Counted from the first letter of the stretch, positions 26,071 to 34,900 are shown. The stretch: DNA of 64,000 bases from Alteribacillus sp041949975 (GCF_041949975.1 NZ_JBHFQG010000013.1:35591-99590); one strand, 5' to 3'. The notes: a model not told the origin generated them from the letters alone. Numbers and translations: made by a program.

Positions 26071-26103
26071 ATATGAGCGATTTACTATTGGAGGGGATCC
26101 GAA

Positions 26104-26469
26104 ATGGTTAGAGCAGCAGAGCAGGAATTCAACTGCGAAAAGGAACTAACATTGTCTTTAATCGGAGGCAAATGGAAAATGATAATCCTTTGGCATTTAG
26201 GACAAGAAGGGACCAAACGGTTTGGTGAATTAAAACGGATGTTGCCTAACATTACGCAAAAAATGCTCACCAAACAGCTTCGGGAATTGGAAGAGGACCA
26301 ACTCATTCACCGGGAAGTCTACCCAGTCGTACCACCGAAAGTTGAATACTCTCTCACCGAACACGGTGAAACATTAATCCCGATTCTAGAGGCTATGTAC
26401 CAGTGGGGCCGCACATACATGGACACAGTCGTGAAAGAGAAAGACGATGTCCATTATTCGATTTTGTAG
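26104..26469 (+). CDS. HxlR-family winged-helix regulator
   Basis: 121-residue DNA-binding protein with the family core LIGGKWKMIILWHLGQEGTKRFGEL and MLTKQLRELEEDQLI (wing and recognition helix). A cysteine in FNCEKELTLSLIG (near residue 15) is at the position used for redox or electrophile sensing in relatives such as HypR, so aldehyde or quinone sensing is plausible. It has a GGAGGGG ribosome site and is divergent from the iron alcohol dehydrogenase, its likely target. Confidence 0.92.
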   Translation: MVRAAEQEFNCEKELTLSLIGGKWKMIILWHLGQEGTKRFGELKRMLPNITQKMLTKQLRELEEDQLIHREVYPVVPPKVEYSLTEHGETLIPILEAMYQWGRTYMDTVVKEKDDVHYSIL

Positions 26470-26873
26470 AACCCGCGTTCCTGTGACCACTCGAATGTGC
26501 AAAAGGATAAACTTTTTTATAAATGTAGAGAAAACACTGGAAAACTTGAAATTTTTTGTGTGTCCGGGTATGGCTAACAGCTAGGCGATGCAATTCCACT
26601 ACAGGCTTTGTATTGGGAGTTAGCGAATAACAAGGGTGTACTTCATGAGATGGAATGGGAAGGAAGCCGGACGCAATATCACGGGATAAAGTGCATCTCG
26701 TATAACGGGAGACAAGCCATACGATCTAAGTATTGAGAAATAAAATCGAAATTTTAAATGTTAATATCACTTGATATTTTGTTTGCCTAAATGACTCCTA
26801 ATGAGCATAGGATACAGAAGGGAAAAAAATAAAATACACCCAAATGAAGTGTGTTTCTAAGAGGTGAGAAAAG
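26470..26873. other. Gene-poor stretch after the HxlR gene
   Basis: An unbroken frame without a start runs from about 26577 to 26737 (..ALYWELANNKGVLHEMEWEG..), possibly the tail of a lost gene. No ribosome site or recognisable domain is present. The end holds the leader of the following small gene. Confidence 0.3.
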
Positions 26874-27170
26874 ATGGTTTCCCAAGGAAAGTTCAAAACT
26901 GCTGATTATTTTAGTGCCAGAGAGCTAAGAAAAGCCGATTATCTTCATAATAAAATGGTTCGCTCTTCTTCACCTAGAGCAGCAGCAATTTTTGAAAGGC
27001 AGTTAAAACAACTATTTCAGCTAGCACACAACCGAAAAAAACAGGGGAAAGATCGAGTAAACAGGAAAGTTCAAGTGGAAACTCCTAAAGGCACGGCTGA
27101 ATTTAGTAATAAAAACGTCGAAGACTTTGTCATAGATATTTCAGAGAATTTTTCAAGACCTTACAAGTAG
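26874..27170 (+). CDS. Small basic protein of unknown function
   Basis: 98 residues with many Lys and Arg, predicted helical in the first half (SARELRKADYLHNKMV..AAAIFERQLKQLFQLAHNRKKQGK), then a short beta-like tail. It has a good ribosome site (AAGAGGTGAG) eight bases before ATG and its own terminator overlapping the stop, so it is a real monocistronic gene. I do not recognise the family; nucleic-acid or spore-core binding are possibilities only. Confidence 0.7.
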   Translation: MVSQGKFKTADYFSARELRKADYLHNKMVRSSSPRAAAIFERQLKQLFQLAHNRKKQGKDRVNRKVQVETPKGTAEFSNKNVEDFVIDISENFSRPYK

Positions 27171-27179
27171 GTCTTTTTA
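27155..27179 (+). terminator. Terminator overlapping the stop of the small basic gene
   Basis: AAGACCT (27155-27161) and AGGTCTT (27169-27175) pair around a seven-base loop, followed by TTTT. Confidence 0.8.
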
Positions 27180-27463
27180 TTTAATAATTTCTATGCAGAA
27201 ATAATTAAAATCACATGCCCGAACAGTATCACAGGATGTGATGATGCCGCTGCTGCCAAAACCTTTAAAAAAGGTGAACATAAACAGCCCGGTCGGCTGT
27301 GATGTACGCTAGACGACGTCTTTTGCGATTTCGACTTTTTTTAAATCCTTATTAATATGTACTTTCCTTCTCAGGTTATAAGTTTCAAAGTAACCAATGC
27401 TGGATAAATAAATAGTGATTGCCATATATCATTCTCAAATTAAATCCTGGAGGGTTTATCCAT

Positions 27464-28453
27464 ATGAATCGTATGTTACAGGGAAAAATCGGATTTGGTA
27501 CGGCTCCTTTGGGCAATATGTTCCGTAATATTCCGGAAGAAGAGGCAATGGCCACGGTGGATGCTGCCTGGGAGCATGGAATCCGCTGCTTTGACACGGC
27601 CCCATTTTACGGCGCCGGCCTTGCCGAAATCCGCCTAGGGGAAGCACTGTCGAAACGCCGGCGTGACGACTATGTGTTAAGTTCAAAAGTGGGACGCTTT
27701 ATTTTAGACGAAAAGGAAGAGCCGTCAAAGGGTGAGCTATTCGAGCACGGGCGCCATAATAAATTGGTCATTGACTACAGTGGAGACGCAACCTTGCGCT
27801 CGATCGAACAGAGCCTCGAACGTTTGAAAACCGACCGCCTGGACTTCGTGTACGTGCATGATTTAGCGCAGGACTTTCATGGCGATGAGTGGCTGTCACA
27901 ATTTGAAACGGCCCGAACGGGGGCATTTCGAGAGCTGACACGTTTGCGTGAAGAAGGAGTCATTAAGTCTTGGGGACTCGGGGTCAACCACGTAGAACCA
28001 ATTGAGCTCACGCTGGACCTGGAAGAAGCGAAACCGGATCTATGCCTGCTGGCCGGCCGTTACACCCTTTTGGATCACGAACGTGCCCTGCAGCGATTAA
28101 TGCCGGCAGCCATTAAGCAAAATGTCGGCATTGTTGCTGGTGGTCCGTACAATTCAGGCGTTTTGGCTGGAGGCAGCCATTTTGAGTATGAGAAAGCACC
28201 GCAGGAAATCGTGGAAAAAGTCGAGAAAATCAAAAGCATAGCAGAGCGCTACCAGATTAGTGTGAAAGCTGCCGCTCTGCAATTTACACTGGCTCATCCC
28301 GCCGTTGCTTCCACTATCCCTGGAGGCAGCCGTCCTGAGCGGATTGAAGAGGACCAGAATGCGTTAAATACTGAGATTCCAGCTGCCTTTTGGCTGGAAT
28401 TACGAGAACAAAAAATAATAGCGCCTGAAGCACCGCTGCCGTTCCACAAGTAA
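27464..28453 (+). CDS. Aldo/keto reductase
   Basis: 329-residue NAD(P)-dependent reductase of the D-threo-aldose/fucose dehydrogenase-like group. The catalytic tetrad settings are visible: Asp and Tyr in CFDTAPFYGAG, Lys in LSSKVGRF, and His in FVYVHDL. I chose ATG 27464, preceded by TGGAGGG, over TTG 27419. Its base composition is more GC-rich than its neighbours, which could indicate transfer. The substrate is unknown. Confidence 0.93.
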   Translation: MNRMLQGKIGFGTAPLGNMFRNIPEEEAMATVDAAWEHGIRCFDTAPFYGAGLAEIRLGEALSKRRRDDYVLSSKVGRFILDEKEEPSKGELFEHGRHNKLVIDYSGDATLRSIEQSLERLKTDRLDFVYVHDLAQDFHGDEWLSQFETARTGAFRELTRLREEGVIKSWGLGVNHVEPIELTLDLEEAKPDLCLLAGRYTLLDHERALQRLMPAAIKQNVGIVAGGPYNSGVLAGGSHFEYEKAPQEIVEKVEKIKSIAERYQISVKAAALQFTLAHPAVASTIPGGSRPERIEEDQNALNTEIPAAFWLELREQKIIAPEAPLPFHK

Positions 28454-28472
28454 TCGACTGACTTGAATGTTT

Positions 28473-28506
28473 AAGGCGCCGTTCCTAATGAAGGAATGGC
28501 GCCTTT
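28473..28506. terminator. Hairpin between convergent genes
   Basis: AAGGCGCC..TTCCT pairs with AGGAA..GGCGCCTT in a stem of about 13 bases. The T tract is weak, but it lies right after the aldo/keto reductase stop. Confidence 0.55.
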
Positions 28507-28587
28507 ATGATAAAAGCAAAAATGAAGCGGCAAAATACTCCCTCCTTTCAACCGGGACAGCCGGCAAAGGGAAGCCGCTTTTATACC

Positions 28588-30975
28588 CTAAACAGGTGCT
28601 TCCAACTGGTCATCGTCCAGCTTTTTCTCAAGGTAGTCGATGTCTTTTCTGGCATGAAACCGTTCTGCTTTCTCTATTTTAACAGCAACACTGTATTGAG
28701 GAATGCCGGAAGGGCCGTCATAAACGCCTTTTGGAATTAAGAAGTTGCCTTCAGGGAAATGAAGACCAACGTTACCTCGTGCGATATCGGAAAACAGAGC
28801 TTTCCCCTGAAACACACCATGCTGGTTGTATACCACGATGCCTTCTCCCTCGACAATGTTTAAAGTGTTTGCATCTTCGGCATTCATTAGTACATCATAA
28901 CGACCGGCTTGGTTGAACGGATCTGTTTCTTTAAATACCATTGAGTTAAATTGTTTGCCCCGTCTGGTTGTTACATAAAAGGTACCTTCTGGCTTTTCAA
29001 GGCTTGGTATATTAATAGGAATAAGGTTCCCACGGCCGTCGGGTGTAGGACACACCCCGCCTTCACATAACCAGGCGCCGCCCCATTGGAAAACATCTCC
29101 CTGTTTTTTCAAATGCTGTATGCCATCATAGTCAGGGTTTGCTTTGGCGATTTCGTCTCGAATCTCCTGGGCTGTTTCGAAAGAAACCAAGTGTGCCGTT
29201 TCCGGCTTTACTCGTTTAGCAAGATCCACGTATATTTTCCATTCAGCCCGGGCTTCTTCAACCGGCCGTTTGTTTCCTTCAATTTCAGGTGAAAAATAAA
29301 CCATTCTCTCCGTGGATGTTGATGTGCCGCCGCCTTCTTGTTCGAAACGCGTTTTCGCTGGAAGAACAATGACAGCTTCTTTCGCGTCTACCAATGTGGA
29401 AGTATTAAATATAATATCCTGATGCACCCGAATATCCACTTCAGAAAGAGCTTTTTCGATAAACTCCGGGTTGGGCATTGTTTCTAGGAAATTACCTCCA
29501 CTCATATAATAGAGTTTCAGTTTTTTCTCATGATCATCAGGAAGGTCGGCATTTTCTAAGTTCACTCCGACAATATCCCCTTGCCATTTAGGCAGGGTAA
29601 AGCCCCATAACTCTTCGATACGTTTTACATTTTCCTTATCCCAGCCGCCTCCAGGCAGAACAAATGGGTCTGCTCCCATTTCACCGGTGCCTTGTACGCT
29701 GGAGTGACCGCGAAATGGCATGAGTCCCGCCTTTTCGCGGCCAAGGTATCCTCGTAAAAGGGCAAGATTTGCCACTTGGGAAATATTATCTGTCGCAAAA
29801 GAATGCATTGTTAAACCTAATGCCCAGGCAAATACGGCGTTTTTACTGCTGGCAAGCAATACAGCCAGCTCTCGTATTCTTTCCTTTGAGCTGCCCGAAG
29901 AAGAGATGATTTCCTCCCAGGAAATGCTCTCGACTTTTTCTTTTAATTTTTCATAGCCGTTAACATGCTGCTCGACAAATTCGTGATTAATCGCGGAACC
30001 GTACTGTTCTGCTTCCATTTCAAACCAATGTTTCATAATGCCGTGCATAAAAGCAATATCCCCGCCAATATTAACCTGGTAGAAGTCATCAGCAATCTGT
30101 GTTCCAAACAAAGCTGATTCTGCATTGGATGGTACCCAATATTTATCCATTGCCGGCTCTTTGTACGGATTGATCACAATAATCTTCGTGCCTTTTTTCT
30201 TTGCTGCCAGCATATACTTCGTGGACACCGGTGAAGCGTTGGATGCAACGCTTCCCCAAAAGACAAGGACATCCGTTCCAATCCAGTCTTTATACGTGCA
30301 GCTGGAAGCTCCGATTCCAACGGAGCGTTTCAATGCTGTTTTGGATGGGGAGTGGCAGATGCGTGAAGCATTGTCAATATGGTTGGTCCCTAAAAAACGT
30401 GCCACTTTGCCTGCTGTATAGTAGGATTCATTGGTTATCCCTCTGGAGGTCAGGTAGAACGCATATTGTTTTGGGTCTAATGTTTTCATTTTTTCGGCGA
30501 TGATGTCCATCGCATCATCCCAGCTGATACGGGAGAATTTATTTTCTCCTTTCCGCCGGATTAAAGGATAGGGGATACGTCCCATTTTTCGCAGTTCTGC
30601 ACTCGAATATTGGCGCAGCTCCTCCACATCGGCATGAACAACCTCTTCTTTCAACGGAGGCATCGTGCTTAAACGCAGAACGTTTAATCGAGTCGTACAG
30701 ATGTGTGGTCCCTTTAAGGTTTGGTCGTATAAACCGGAAACCCCTAGTGCACACCCATCACAAACCCCTTTCGTTAAAATGTTGGCAGCGTATTTCAAAT
30801 TATCTTTGTTTTCCCAGGCTACTTTCATCGTGTCACGAATATGTTTTGGCTTAATTTTTCCTAATCCAAACGGAACAGGGCTGACCCAATGCTCGGGAGA
30901 AGGGATTTTAGAAATACTTGTTGGTCCGCTATGTAGAGTGCCTTTTTTAGGATCTTTTTTCTTTTCCTCACTCAT
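28588..30975 (-). CDS. FdhF/YdeP-family molybdopterin oxidoreductase
   Basis: 795-residue formate dehydrogenase alpha-like protein with a bis-molybdopterin domain organisation: an N-terminal region with CDGCALG near residue 73, the long catalytic domain (WDDAMDIIAEKM, ITNESYYTAGKVARFLGTNHIDNASRICHSPS), and a C-terminal molydopterin-dinucleotide-binding domain (TRRGKQFNSMV, DPFNQAGRYDVLMNAEDA). Relatives such as YdeP are linked to acid or redox tolerance, but the reaction is uncertain. It is monocistronic, with a structured leader carrying a terminator-like hairpin upstream. Confidence 0.92.
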   Translation of the reverse strand: MSEEKKKDPKKGTLHSGPTSISKIPSPEHWVSPVPFGLGKIKPKHIRDTMKVAWENKDNLKYAANILTKGVCDGCALGVSGLYDQTLKGPHICTTRLNVLRLSTMPPLKEEVVHADVEELRQYSSAELRKMGRIPYPLIRRKGENKFSRISWDDAMDIIAEKMKTLDPKQYAFYLTSRGITNESYYTAGKVARFLGTNHIDNASRICHSPSKTALKRSVGIGASSCTYKDWIGTDVLVFWGSVASNASPVSTKYMLAAKKKGTKIIVINPYKEPAMDKYWVPSNAESALFGTQIADDFYQVNIGGDIAFMHGIMKHWFEMEAEQYGSAINHEFVEQHVNGYEKLKEKVESISWEEIISSSGSSKERIRELAVLLASSKNAVFAWALGLTMHSFATDNISQVANLALLRGYLGREKAGLMPFRGHSSVQGTGEMGADPFVLPGGGWDKENVKRIEELWGFTLPKWQGDIVGVNLENADLPDDHEKKLKLYYMSGGNFLETMPNPEFIEKALSEVDIRVHQDIIFNTSTLVDAKEAVIVLPAKTRFEQEGGGTSTSTERMVYFSPEIEGNKRPVEEARAEWKIYVDLAKRVKPETAHLVSFETAQEIRDEIAKANPDYDGIQHLKKQGDVFQWGGAWLCEGGVCPTPDGRGNLIPINIPSLEKPEGTFYVTTRRGKQFNSMVFKETDPFNQAGRYDVLMNAEDANTLNIVEGEGIVVYNQHGVFQGKALFSDIARGNVGLHFPEGNFLIPKGVYDGPSGIPQYSVAVKIEKAERFHARKDIDYLEKKLDDDQLEAPV

Positions 30976-31030
30976 TTAAAACAGCTCCTTTTTCTAATAG
31001 ACTATTATTTAAGGACAGGGAAGTAGAAGC

Positions 31031-31076
31031 AAAAAAACCACCGCCATTTTTCTTTGATGAAAAATAAAACGGTGGC
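31031..31076 (-). terminator. Terminator-like hairpin in the leader of the molybdopterin oxidoreductase
   Basis: Outer arms CCACCG/CGGTGG and inner arms ATTTTTC/GAAAAAT, followed on the minus strand by seven T. It lies only 56 bases upstream of the start codon and no minus-strand gene precedes it, so it is placed like an attenuator rather than a gene-end terminator. Confidence 0.65.
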
Positions 31077-31129
31077 TGAGTCTTTAACAGGTCCGCTGCC
31101 AAGTACCAAACCTCTATGGGAAATGTTAT

Positions 31130-31164
31130 AAGCTCGAACGCTGTTTTGATCAGCGTTCGAGCTT
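31130..31164 (-). promoter_or_regulatory. Long perfect hairpin in the same leader (possible cis-regulatory RNA)
   Basis: A perfect 14-base stem (AAGCTCGAACGCTG with its complement) and a seven-base loop, without a T tract on either side. Together with the terminator at 31031-31076 it makes a leader of more than 130 bases with ordered structure. The rest of 31165-31441 shows no gene. Confidence 0.45.
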
Positions 31165-31441
31165 GATCGATTTAAAAATCATGACCGAAAACAGGGGCGC
31201 TGCATTCGTATCATCATTCATTTTGTTACTAAAATTTTACCTCGTTTTTGGATAAAAATCAATATGCATGCTTTTAGGAAAGGGCTAATATTTTTTTATT
31301 GTACTTAAACCATAGGGAGAAAATTTTATTTTTATAGATATGAATACGGGGGCTCCGTGATGCTTTTCTTAAAAAGCTGAACGGTATACTGATAGTTATT
31401 GGTTTCTAGTAAGGTTTCAAATCAACGTAACCTTTTTCTAT

Positions 31442-31639
31442 TTGGATCTTATTTGTTTAGCGTTTGGTATCTTGTTGGGAATCATTATTTCTGTCAAAAA
31501 GAATAAGGAAGAAAGCATTCGATGCCGGATAGGTTGGCATACATTCAATCTTAACGCACGGGATAATGAAATAAAATCAAGGGCTGTATATACGTGTCAA
31601 CGGTGCGGAAAACAAAAGAAAGTAATAAGAGGTATTTAA
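31442..31639 (+). CDS. Small membrane-anchored zinc-ribbon protein (DUF1660-like)
   Basis: 65 residues: an N-terminal hydrophobic helix (ICLAFGILLGIIISV), then a cysteine/histidine segment CRIGWHTF and a ribbon-like YTCQRCGKQKK. Such mini-proteins are common in Bacillaceae and their phages. The start is TTG 31442 with no good ribosome site, so the N-terminus is uncertain. Confidence 0.55.
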   Translation: MDLICLAFGILLGIIISVKKNKEESIRCRIGWHTFNLNARDNEIKSRAVYTCQRCGKQKKVIRGI

Positions 31640-31689
31640 CGGAACTGATGCATAGAGGTAAAAAATTAAACCAGAAGGTAGAATATTAT

Positions 31690-32103
31690 TAAGACTCACT
31701 GAATGCCTCAACCCAGTTCGGACCATTCAAAGTCAAATGTTAGAAACAATCAAACAAAAACGAAAATGGAACAGAAGCAATACTAAACCTATGCTCAATA
31801 ATCTACTACATGAAGTAGGGTTTAATAACCCAGCTAAAATATTAAGTGCATATCCGTTTGAATTAAGCGGGGGGATGAGGCAGCGGGTACTTCTGGCAAT
31901 GATACTGAGTCTTGAGCCGGAACTTCTCATCTGAACCAACCACAGCTCTTGATGCCATTAACCAAGAAAGAGTTTTGTCATTAATGAAAAGACTTCAACA
32001 CGACTTTTCACTAACTATTCTGTTTATTTCTCATGACAGGAAGAGTGTATTGAAATACGCTGATCGTGTGGTAGAGCTGAATACAAACGGGGTGACTTCA
32101 TGA
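31690..32103 (+). pseudogene. Truncated peptide/nickel ABC transporter ATPase (OppD/NikD-like)
   Basis: The homology begins at LNPVRTIQSQMLETI; the N-terminus and Walker A are missing. The ABC signature LSGGMRQRVLLAM is present. At Walker B the frame breaks: EPELLI runs into a stop, and TTALDAINQERVLSLMKRL continues in another frame after a small deletion that removed the catalytic DE. The switch region LFISHDRKSV follows. The gene cannot be functional and has no permease genes upstream. Confidence 0.8.
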
Positions 32104-32887
32104 CACTATTAGAGATCGACGAGGTGACAAAGGAATATCCACTTAGTAAAAAAAGCATTTATTTGGAAAAAGAAATAAACGTTTTCAGGCTGTGAAGCTT
32201 CTTTTCAAGTGAACCGAGGAGATTGCATAGGCATTATTGGAGAAAGCGGCAGTGGGAAAAGCACACTGGCTAGAACCGCTTACAAAAGGAGATATTCGGT
32301 TAAACGGTAGTTCCATTCGAAACATGAAAGACTTAGAAGTTTTTAAACATATCCAACTTGTCCTGCAGGACTCACACTCGGCACTTCATCCAAAAATGAA
32401 TATTCGGGACATTATCCAGGAACCCATTCGCAATTTTTACCCTGCTGCAGGAATACAGAGGAAAACTATTTGTGAACAGGTAATGGAATTAGCTGGCATA
32501 GAAAAATCACTATGGAACCGCTATCCTTACCAGCTTAGCGGGGGGCAAAAGCAGCGGGTTTGCATTGCACGCGCACTTGCTGTTAAGCCGGATATGATCA
32601 TTTTCGATGAATCGATTGCCAGTATTGATCAAAAGGATCAACAATTGATTTTGGATAGGTTAAAGCAGCTCCAATCCACAGAAGACATCGCTTATTTGTT
32701 TATTACTCACGACATTGAAACGAACAAAGAGTTTTGTCATAAAACAGCAGTAATGTATCAAGGAGAAATAGTAGATTTCTTGGAGGAGTGGAAGGAAAGT
32801 GAGTTGACACACCCATACTCACGCTTGTTATTAAACACATTGGAAGAAGATAGAATAGGAGAAACATATTTAATTAGTGAAATATAA
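32100..32887 (+). pseudogene. Frameshifted peptide/nickel ABC transporter ATPase (OppF/NikE-like)
   Basis: ATG 32100 overlaps the previous stop and opens MTLLEIDEVTKEYPLSKKS, then stops. A second frame carries the Walker A region (GIIGESGSGKSTLARTA), and a third, from about 32255, carries LTKGDIRLNGS.., the signature YQLSGGQKQRVCIARAL and Walker B MIIFDES. Two frameshifts separate these parts. It is the second half of a decayed two-ATPase importer. Confidence 0.82.
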
Positions 32888-32953
32888 TATCTTTTAATAA
32901 TCCATGATTAGTAGAAAAAATAAAGTGTAGTTTAACGAGAAAGGGGTGTCTTT

Positions 32954-33435
32954 ATGTCAAAAAGTATTGCTGTTAACAGATCGAGAACCACACAGACGAG
33001 GCTCGTGCTTCTCCCGGATAAAAACCACTTAGATTCTATTTTTGGAGGAAAGGTGCTGGCGTATATTGATGAAATAGAGCTATTGTTGCGATGAAACATG
33101 CAAATAGTGTAGTGGTTACTGCATCTATTGATTCTGTTGATTTTTTGTCAGCAGCAAAAGTTGGCGATATATTAGAGCTTGAAGCTTTTGTTACGTCGAC
33201 GGGAAGAACCTCTATGGAAGTTTATGTAAAAGTACAATCGATAAATTTAAATACGGGAGACTTAACGTTGACAACGAAATCTTTTTTAACTATGGTTTTA
33301 GTAGATAAAGAACGGAATCCAAGCCAGATTCCAGCTGTAAAACCTGAGACTGCTGAAGAAATAAGATTATTTGAATCTGCACCAATGCGGAAAGAACATA
33401 GAAAACAAAGAGCTGATTTTTACAATGACCATTAA
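32954..33435 (+). pseudogene. Acyl-CoA thioesterase (hotdog, YkhA-like) with one frameshift
   Basis: ATG 32954 gives a family-typical N-terminus (SKSIAVNRSRTTQTRLV, IFGGKVLAYIDEI), and then a one-base shift near 33082 moves it out of frame. The rest (IVAMKHANSVVVTASIDSVDFLSAAKVGDILELEAFV) continues open from 33091 to the normal C-terminus. Restoring one base would give a complete protein of about 160 residues, so it could equally be a sequencing error. Confidence 0.8.
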
Positions 33436-33444
33436 ATCATATTC

Positions 33445-33484
33445 AGTGCTCATCAAGTAGAATGATGAATGAGCACTTTTTTAG
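33445..33484 (+). terminator. Terminator after the thioesterase gene
   Basis: AGTGCTCAT pairs with ATGAGCACT, followed by TTTTTT. Confidence 0.8.
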
Positions 33485-33545
33485 ATTTTATATACGAAAA
33501 ATCATTAACGAAGGTTCAATAATGAATGGTATGAAAAATAAATGA

Positions 33546-33773
33546 ATGGGTATATTATTAATTCTTGCGGAATTGCTATTAACCATTACCGCAAGTTATT
33601 TCAATGCCAAAGAAATAAATGCATTTATTTCCAGGGATTATGAACACGGTGGAGAAGTTTTGTTAAAAATACATAGAAACTTCACAAATGAATATTCCTT
33701 CCAATGTAAGAAGGATCCAAGGAAGGAGTTTCTCCAAAATAGATGGTTTTTTTATGTATCACAGGGGAGCTGA
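33546..33773 (+). CDS. Small secreted or membrane-anchored protein of unknown function
   Basis: 75 residues: a hydrophobic start (ILLILAELLLTITASYF) that could be an uncleaved signal anchor, then NAKEINAFISRDYEHGGEVLLKIHRNFTNEYSFQCKKD. The GGxVxLxI..YSFxC pattern recurs in short uncharacterised Bacillaceae proteins as I remember them, but there the first loop usually has a Cys where this one has Asp. A terminator follows. It has no good ribosome site at the listed ATG. Confidence 0.5.
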   Translation: MGILLILAELLLTITASYFNAKEINAFISRDYEHGGEVLLKIHRNFTNEYSFQCKKDPRKEFLQNRWFFYVSQGS

Positions 33774-33788
33774 AAAGCTCTCTTTTTT
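33764..33788 (+). terminator. Terminator after the small anchored protein gene
   Basis: GGGGAGCT and AGCTCTCT-type arms around GAAA, followed by TTTTTT. Confidence 0.75.
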
Positions 33789-33963
33789 AGTGATATAAAG
33801 ACTCCGTTAACCCCCCACCTCACTTAAACTTCTATCAAAATCAAGCATACAATATTATCAACAGCTTCAAAAGATTTGAATAATAGGTAGACATGCTATG
33901 ACACCTCCCCTTCCTCTTTGAAGCTATCAACATAACGTATAATAAGGAAGGAGGTGATCTTCC

Positions 33964-34197
33964 ATGTCCTACTATTACTGTGAATTCTGTAAGAAGCGTA
34001 AAAAGAAACCTGCCAACAAGAAGTTTAATAAAAAGAAACCTACCAACAAGAAGTTTAATAAAAAGAAGAGAAACAATAACAACTTTAAGAAAAAGAAGTG
34101 CTTTGGTGGAAAGAAAAAGAAGAGAAATAATAGAGTAAATCATTTCACACCAAAGAAGAAGCGTAATAAGAAAAAGAAAATTATTTGTTATATGTAG
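33964..34197 (+). CDS. Lysine-rich repeat protein (77 residues), probable spore protein
   Basis: About half of the residues are Lys and many of the rest are Asn. A ten-residue unit KKPANKKFNK / KKPTNKKFNK is repeated, with KRNNNNFKKK as a degenerate third copy. Cysteines occur at both ends (CEFC near the start, KCFGG in the middle, ICYM at the end), suggesting cross-linking. The ribosome site AAGGAGGTGATC is near perfect. A sigma-K-like -10 box (CATAACGTA, 33931-33939) lies upstream but has no matching -35. Lysine-rich, Cys-bracketed proteins are typical of spore coats; the role here is inferred. Confidence 0.75.
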   Translation: MSYYYCEFCKKRKKKPANKKFNKKKPTNKKFNKKKRNNNNFKKKKCFGGKKKKRNNRVNHFTPKKKRNKKKKIICYM

Positions 34198-34215
34198 GTA
34201 AGCCTTCTTACTGGG

Positions 34216-34254
34216 AGTACTCCTCTATTTTATAGGGGAGTATTCCTTTTAATT
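34216..34254 (+). terminator. Terminator after the lysine-rich gene
   Basis: GGAGTACTCCTCTA pairs with TAGGGGAGTATTCC around a five-base loop, followed by TTTT. Confidence 0.8.
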
Positions 34255-34279
34255 GGAAAACGGCTGATGGTTAACCTAT

Positions 34280-34882
34280 TTATAATAATTGAATAAGCTC
34301 CCACGTCAAAACGGTGGTATCTTTGTAATCATGGTACTGAAGAAAGTGGATTAAATTGTCCTTAAAGTTTTTCGGTACAATAATGACTTCTACATCAGAC
34401 TCTCTAAAAGGATAATCTCCTACATACCGCCATTCTCTTTCTCCATAAAATGATTCTCCCCGCTCTGCACCAAAGTTGGTATGTTTTATAAAATTGACTA
34501 AGTCTCGATTGCCGTTTTTATGAGCAATAGAAGGCATATGTTCAGGATCAATATATAACACCGGATTGAAATTTCCATGGATCGCTTTGTGGTTAAAGCC
34601 AATGGCGACTTTTCCGTAATACTCCATATGAAAATCTAAATCTTTTAAAGGAATATCACAAACACAGCAGAATGGCGCTGTTTCTTCAGTGGATGACACT
34701 TTCTCTGCAGTAGTTGCTATTAATGTTTTCGAAGAAAGAATCGTTTCTAACGTTTTATAGCTATCTTCGATGGTTTTTGGAGGATAGGATTTTAAATCCT
34801 TCGGCCGTTTAATCGTTTTCCAATCTACTCCGTTCGGACTGCCTGTGAAATGCCAATAAATATTGGAATAATAACGCTGCAT
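34280..34882 (-). CDS. AbiGi-like abortive-infection protein (putative antitoxin family)
   Basis: 200 residues. The N-terminus has WHFTGSPNG (an xHFT-type opening), and the centre has the family-like block APFCCVCDIPLKDLDFHMEYYGKVAIGF followed by NPVLYI, close to the pattern I know from AbiGi proteins (MVCFCDIPLSQ..H..YG.YGIG...NPV.Y). A later GERGESFYGEREWRY block resembles the usual F..E.EWR motif. In Lactococcus, AbiGi pairs with the toxin AbiGii, but no AbiGii-like gene is adjacent. The ribosome site is AGGATG. Confidence 0.65.
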   Translation of the reverse strand: MQRYYSNIYWHFTGSPNGVDWKTIKRPKDLKSYPPKTIEDSYKTLETILSSKTLIATTAEKVSSTEETAPFCCVCDIPLKDLDFHMEYYGKVAIGFNHKAIHGNFNPVLYIDPEHMPSIAHKNGNRDLVNFIKHTNFGAERGESFYGEREWRYVGDYPFRESDVEVIIVPKNFKDNLIHFLQYHDYKDTTVLTWELIQLL

Positions 34883-34900
34883 ATTAGATTCATCCTAAAC

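Noticed and set aside
33901..33939. Full sigma-K promoter for the lysine-rich gene
   Set aside because: The -10 box fits (CATAACGTA), but no AC element lies 16-17 bases upstream, so it is mentioned only as weak support.
33841..34143. Hydrophobic 100-codon minus-strand frame opposite the lysine-rich gene
   Set aside because: Reading AAA/AAG repeats backwards always gives Leu/Phe-rich frames; the plus-strand gene has a near-perfect ribosome site.
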